Program-made: the position numbers and the translations under genes
In this document: piece by piece, positions 59,440-64,000 of the stretch
How the letters are laid out: each line of letters opens with the position of its first letter
Numbering within the stretch: position 1 is the stretch's first letter
The notes under the pieces: generated by a model
Databases searched by the model: none
What the model saw: only the letters and a program-made list of their open reading frames with translations
Told to the model about the DNA's origin: nothing
DNA from: Bactrocera neohumeralis
Lineage: Eukaryota; Arthropoda; Insecta; Diptera; Tephritidae
Length of the DNA: 64,000 nucleotides
Direction of reading: 5' to 3'
NCBI RefSeq assembly: GCF_024586455.1
Contig: NC_065923.1
Coordinates: 45,516,264-45,580,263 of the forward strand

Positions 59440-60115
59440 ACAAATAAGGAAAGGTTAAGTTCGGGTGTAATCAAACATTGCATATTCGTGCGACTTGCGA
59501 AAATCAAAGCCCGGAGAACACCTTCAGGTATTTATAAAAGTTGAAGATGAATTTAAAAGTATCGTTATGATTTCATTCACTCTTACCATTATTAAGATTT
59601 ATGGAATATTGACAGATAGATGCGGTCAATGTAAAGATATAAAGTGAACCAAAAGTTCGAAGCTATCGGAAATGAGGCATGGTTGCTGTCCATTTTCGAG
59701 CATTTTTACAGTATTTGATAGGAATGGTTTATTTCATACTAATATTGGCTCAAAGTGGTCAACTTTTACAAAAGCTCTCATGCAGCTCTTCTTTGTCGTC
59801 CCGGCTCATTTATTCAGTGAGTTATCGCACTTTTAATAATTTTTACAATAATTCTTGTCTGAGGAGTGGTATTTTAATGGTTTAATGGTATAGGTTTTAT
59901 TTTAGTGGCATTTGCGGGCGTAGTAACGTTTCAATTACGCTCATCAACGAACCCGTGCTCTCTTGCCAAAGAATTCCTGTATCAAATTTCAATACGATAT
60001 CTCAATTTTTACTCAAGTTACAGCTTACAAAGACTGACGGACGGAGAGTCACACAACCGGGTTTCAACTAATCTAGTCGTCCTAATCATTTATATATTTG
60101 TGTACAACTCAAAAC
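59440..60115 (+). repeat. Dispersed repeat, third copy
   Basis: Starts GTTAAGTTCGGGTGTAATCA (59452-59471), contains TTTTTACTCAAGTTACAGCT at 60005-60024, then GACTGACGGACGGAGAGTCA (60031-60050) and TCGTCCTAATCATTTATATA. These are the same ordered blocks as in the copy at 26925-27675. Confidence 0.6.
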
Positions 60116-60142
60116 CTCTCTCGAATAAGATTAAGAAATATC

Positions 60143-60321
60143 TTCTTCTTCTTCTTAATTGGCGTAGACACCGCTTACGCGATTATAGCCGAGTTAACAA
60201 CAGCGCGCCAGTCGTTTCTTCTTTTCGCTACGTGGCGCCAATTGGATATTCCAAGCGAAGCCAGGTCCTTCTTCACTTGGTCCTTCCAACGGAGTGGAGG
60301 TCTTCCTCTTTATTGTATTCT
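60143..60321 (-). mobile_element. 5'-truncated RTE-like LINE insertion with 12-bp target duplication
   Basis: The last about 165 bp of the RTE-like family on the minus strand plus about 11 bp of untemplated-looking sequence at the 5' end (60311-60321). It is flanked by perfect TTAAGAAATATC repeats at 60131-60142 and 60322-60333. Over the roughly 150 shared bases it differs from the copy at 48585-49104 at only four positions by my count. The insertion sits just after the dispersed repeat. Confidence 0.9.
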
Positions 60322-60439
60322 TTAAGAAATATCATGGAATTTAAAATGGAACAATGCAATGAGATCTTATTATTTATTATATGATAGTTAAAGCTTATAT
60401 TATGACGCCTATTTTTGTATAAAACATTGGCGACTGATA

Positions 60440-60630
60440 TGCTAAGGATGTATTTGAGGTATCCTGATTACGAATTTGAGTCAAAAATTTCTAATTACAT
60501 ACAGCTGTTTTTGCTATTTTAGTAAATAGTGTTCATTTGACACCTACACCTCTTGACAAATTCTACGTCTTAGCAAATTTTTACTATCATTTTCGAATTT
60601 AGCAACCCAAAATTAGCAAGAAACAGCGGT
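60440..60630 (+). repeat. Dispersed repeat unit, copy 2
   Basis: Matches 43030-43215 in order and orientation (ATCCTGATTACGAATTTGAG, TTTTACTATCATTTTCG, AACCCAAAATTAGCAAG). Non-coding. Confidence 0.5.
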
Positions 60631-60912
60631 CACATTCACAAAATTACTGTTAGCTAGTGTAGTATTTAAATTTTTAATCCCAAGTAGTGGGTTGATTACT
60701 ATCACAATAATGCAATTAAAAATTATAGAAAATAAAGTGTTTTGAAATTTTATATTTCCGCGATTGCGCACTTCGTGTTTTACTATTATGGACTAGGGCT
60801 CGCACAGAGCCATCCTCTTCAATACTCTAGAGTTTTGGTCGACTAATTTACACATTCAAAAACTTTATACCATATCAATATTTCAATCTGTTTAATACAA
60901 AATTAACATTTT
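60631..60912. other. Spacer, nothing recognised
   Basis: AT-rich, no feature. Confidence 0.35.
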
Positions 60913-60942
60913 CTTATTTATTTATTTATTTATTTATTTATT
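60913..60942. repeat. (TTTA)n microsatellite
   Basis: About seven TTTA units in a row. On the minus strand this is (TAAA)n, the same unit that follows the LINE stop codon at 61103-61121. Confidence 0.9.
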
Positions 60943-61102
60943 AACGCACTCAGCAATTATACATAGATTTTTTTTTTCTTTTACATATTGAGTATTAAGA
61001 GAGAAATTTTCGAAAAATAACAATACTTTGAAGAAAAGAAAAAAATAACAAATGTTAGAATTAGTTAAGATCAGTATCAGAAAACCTTAAGCAATATCAC
61101 TT

Positions 61103-61600
61103 CTTTATTTATTTATTTATCAGAATATCAGGTAAGAATTAAACGTTTAGCCTCACTTTTAATTTTTTCTGCAGACATGTCGAAAACATTCGTACGGTCA
61201 GCATACTCATTAATTACATTCGCGATCCTATAGATCGGTGCACGAGTGTTGTATCTCGATCTAACTATTGGTACTTCAATAACTTTTGACTTTCGCAAGT
61301 TTACTTTGTACTCAACGAACTCAAATATTTCCACCAACTCTGGAACATCCCAATGTCCATTAATGATATTAACTCCGGTGCAGAAAGTTAGATATTTTCT
61401 TCTATTGGCCAGTGTGGGATTACTAGATTCTAGTGCATCAATTGCAACTCTTGAGTCTTTACTCATATTGTGACGATATTTTAAGTGTCTGTTAAACTTT
61501 TTTTGTACTGACTCCAATTTATCAATTTGACAACTATAGATTGGATCCCAGACTACTCATCCATACTCCAGCACTGGCCTCACTAGTGCATTGAACAGAT
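61103..61600 (-). pseudogene. LINE polymerase C-terminus with (TAAA)n tail
   Basis: From about 61600 down, the minus strand reads LVRPVLEYG, stop, VVWDPIYSCQIDKLESVQKK then FNRHLKYRH. The open part runs 61517-61128 (129 codons) and includes LANRRKYLTFCTGVNIINGH, FEFVEYKVNLR and IYRIANVINEYADRT. The LVRPVLEYGS.VWDP....ID.LE.VQKKF block is the end of the polymerase in jockey/CR1-type LINEs. A TGG-to-TGA-like change after LEYG breaks it. After the stop comes a short trailer and (TAAA)n at 61103-61121, the probable 3' tail. The element is heavily 5'-truncated. Confidence 0.75.
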
Positions 61601-64000
61601 CAATTATTAAATTTAAGATTTTTTTTGTGATTATTAACATTAAAATATTGAATTCTTAATCCCAAAATCCTCATTAGAAATTAAAAAAGGAATGTTGGGA
61701 TAAAAAATTTAAGACCTTTTTTCTAATCCAAAAAAATTTCATTCGTAATGCTATAATGTACCGTGAGAGTATAATTCGGAAATCTTACAAAACATATTAG
61801 ATAAAATGACCTCCTAGAATAGTTTTTGAACTGAGTCACATATAATTTGGTATATGACCGCTTTGGTTAATTTTGACGGTACTATCTATCATACCATTTT
61901 AATGCAAAAGTCTCCACTCTACAGAAAAGGTCGCAGAGATTTTGTCATAAAAAATTCTTCTAAAGGTTATACACAGTTATCTTTATATATAAAAAGTACG
62001 TATCACGTTGTTTGTTCGCGATGGACTCCTAATCTACCTAAACGATCGAACCAACCTAGAAGATAGGATAGTTAAAACAATTCATAAATAAAGGTTTCCG
62101 TGAAAGCTCTCTTAAATGGACGCCTTTTTAAGCGGACAACTCTATTAACTGACAGAAACGCTGGTAACCATTAAGAAAGCAGCTTTAAATTCGTTATTTT
62201 TTCCATTGAAATTTATTTCTACGAACATATTCAAAATAAAATCTCAATCCCTTGGATTCTTCTACCGGCAAAAACTTTTTCGCCTTTATTCGTAAATAGA
62301 ATTTTCACTATATTGAATAGTTTATAACATGAATAATAGTATAAAATTTATACCACAGCAACGCGTGGCCGGATGACCTAGTAGTATATAAAACCTTAGC
62401 CTTCATGCAAGTGATTTATACAAAATATGTTGCTCATACGACATGGTGTACTATGTCCATATGGTAAATTTGATGCATAATATTACTTGAGTATAACCAT
62501 TTAAAGAATGTTTTTACGAAAAAGATAGGGGAAATTTCGTATTAGAAAATCAGTTTTTCAAGGTTGCAGATTTGTTGGCTTTGGAGAAAAAAATCTATTG
62601 CAAAAGATAAAAAATTCCCTTAAAAATTTATTGGAAAATATGAAAATAATGTAAAATAATTTTGGCACGGCTTAAAATAAAAATAAAGAGACGGTTTACG
62701 TTGAAACCTTTTGGGAAAAAACTGAAAATTCAAGGGGTGGTTGGAAAAAAAATCAATTTGATAAATAACAGAGACCATAATAGTATCTGCACGTATGAAG
62801 AATGTTGTCAGATAAAATGCAAAACGCAACATTAAAAATTGAATTTAGTTTTTTGTTGATTTTGTACGACTGTATATATGTGTATATTATGTTTATGTAC
62901 AAAGTTTCTGCTGTCGAATATTATCAACTATTCATATAGCTATATAACTATAGCTAAATTTGTTTCAATATGAATAATTTCTATTTTATATTGGTTTTCC
63001 TTCTTCTGTTAACTTTTAAGATATCGTAAAAGTTGAATTTTTAGACCACGATGTGGAATTAACTCTTCCTCTGTTACAAAAATCTGTACAAGCAAATCCT
63101 GTGTATAATACATAGGCTTGTAGACTAGTGTGGAGGCCGGAGGCAACTGCTCAGAAACTCGCGATTTTATCAAATTAAAACTAATTAGTTAAGTGCTACT
63201 AATATGCAATATCACAAACAGTACTTATATTTTAGGATATATTTTTTTACCTAGAAATTAAATGGAGGTAATATAAATCAGTAAATGTACTTAAATCCAA
63301 GGTAATGAACTTTCTTGGCAGGAGAAGTAATGCATTTTTTACTTTACTACACATTTTGGCAGTACACACCTACCAATAACGCAAATAATCTTCTTGTCTT
63401 AAAATTATACCAAATTTCATGAAGGAATAAAATTTTGTACAACATAAAAATAAAAAAAAACCCAAAAATTGGTGATTTTTCACAAAAATTTTGGGGTTAA
63501 GTGAAAAGGTCTATAAACAAAAGTTATAAATCTTTTCTTTATCTAAAACATTACGATACAACTTTTTCTTTAGGGCTGGTAGTGTTACCGGAGATCCAGA
63601 TAAACCATTCTGAACCCTTAAAAATCAACCACGCATTTCCCTTTCCCGACTTTAGATCACTCGCAAACTATTTTGCTATATTATGTACTGCTTTATCTTT
63701 CGTTTAGGATAGGTTAAAACTTACTATGATTTTTTATTTTCCAAAATTATCTACACTCGTCTATAGAGCAAATACAAAAATAGTTTGTTAAATAAGCTTA
63801 GTACTTTTTGACTTACCGATCAGATCTGATTTCACTTTACAAATATAAAATATTCTTAACAGCACAGTTTGACTCGATCTGAATGATTTTTTTGAGGTTA
63901 CCCCTTTGCTTTAGACAATAACACCTGCCAATTTTGATGAATATGTCTCGTCAAATGAAAAGCTTTTCACAAAAGCACTTGAGTCCGATCGTTCAGTTTG
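61601..64000. other. Right edge, no gene seen
   Basis: AT-rich sequence with short unsupported frames. No exon, tRNA or transposon protein recognised. Confidence 0.4.

Noticed and set aside
1..64000. tRNA, rRNA, CRISPR or bacterial operon structures
   Set aside because: None seen; spliced exons and eukaryotic transposons show that this is an insect chromosome.

Overview
This is an AT-rich eukaryotic (insect) window. It is dominated by one host gene on the minus strand: Rdl, which encodes the ionotropic GABA receptor subunit known as Resistance to dieldrin. Four protein-coding exon segments are readable with matching splice phases: exon 1 (39411-39613, start codon and signal peptide), exon 2 (15116-15213), and two alternative versions of exon 3, each exactly 68 nt (14195-14262 and 9201-9268). 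The gene continues off the left edge; the exon that follows exon 3 was not found at 1-9200. The protein matches higher-fly Rdl closely, and the repeats (a DD41D 'rosa'-type transposon, many mariners, an RTE-like LINE) fit a true fruit fly (Tephritidae) or a close relative. The family assignment is an inference.

Layout, left to right. 1-9200 is the intron downstream of exon 3 (two mariner relics and one unclassified GC-rich repeat). 9201-14262 carries the duplicated exon 3 pair with RTE, mariner and rosa relics between them. 15214-39410 is the 24.2 kb intron 1, filled with dead elements: TTAA-flanked MITEs, rosa and mariner fragments, several LINE 3' ends, a fold-back MITE and an endonuclease-bearing RTE piece. 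39614 to about 41060 is the probable 5' leader and promoter of Rdl. 41-64 kb is upstream sequence with no confirmed gene. It holds three short RTE copies with perfect target-site duplications, two copies of an internally deleted mariner, mellifera-type mariner relics, a Helitron nested inside a TTAA element, and a LINE fragment near the right edge.

The host gene works as one unit: a long 5' intron, then a pair of mutually exclusive exons that swap two residues near the start of the extracellular ligand-binding domain. Everything else recognisable is mobile DNA, all of it broken by stops, frameshifts or deletions. I see no bacterial-type system, CRISPR array, tRNA or rRNA. I did not find a wholly new biological system. 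The most informative observations are the duplicated Rdl exon, a family of four TTAA-flanked elements with a shared internal motif at similar offsets, and the exact insertion footprints of the RTE-like LINE.
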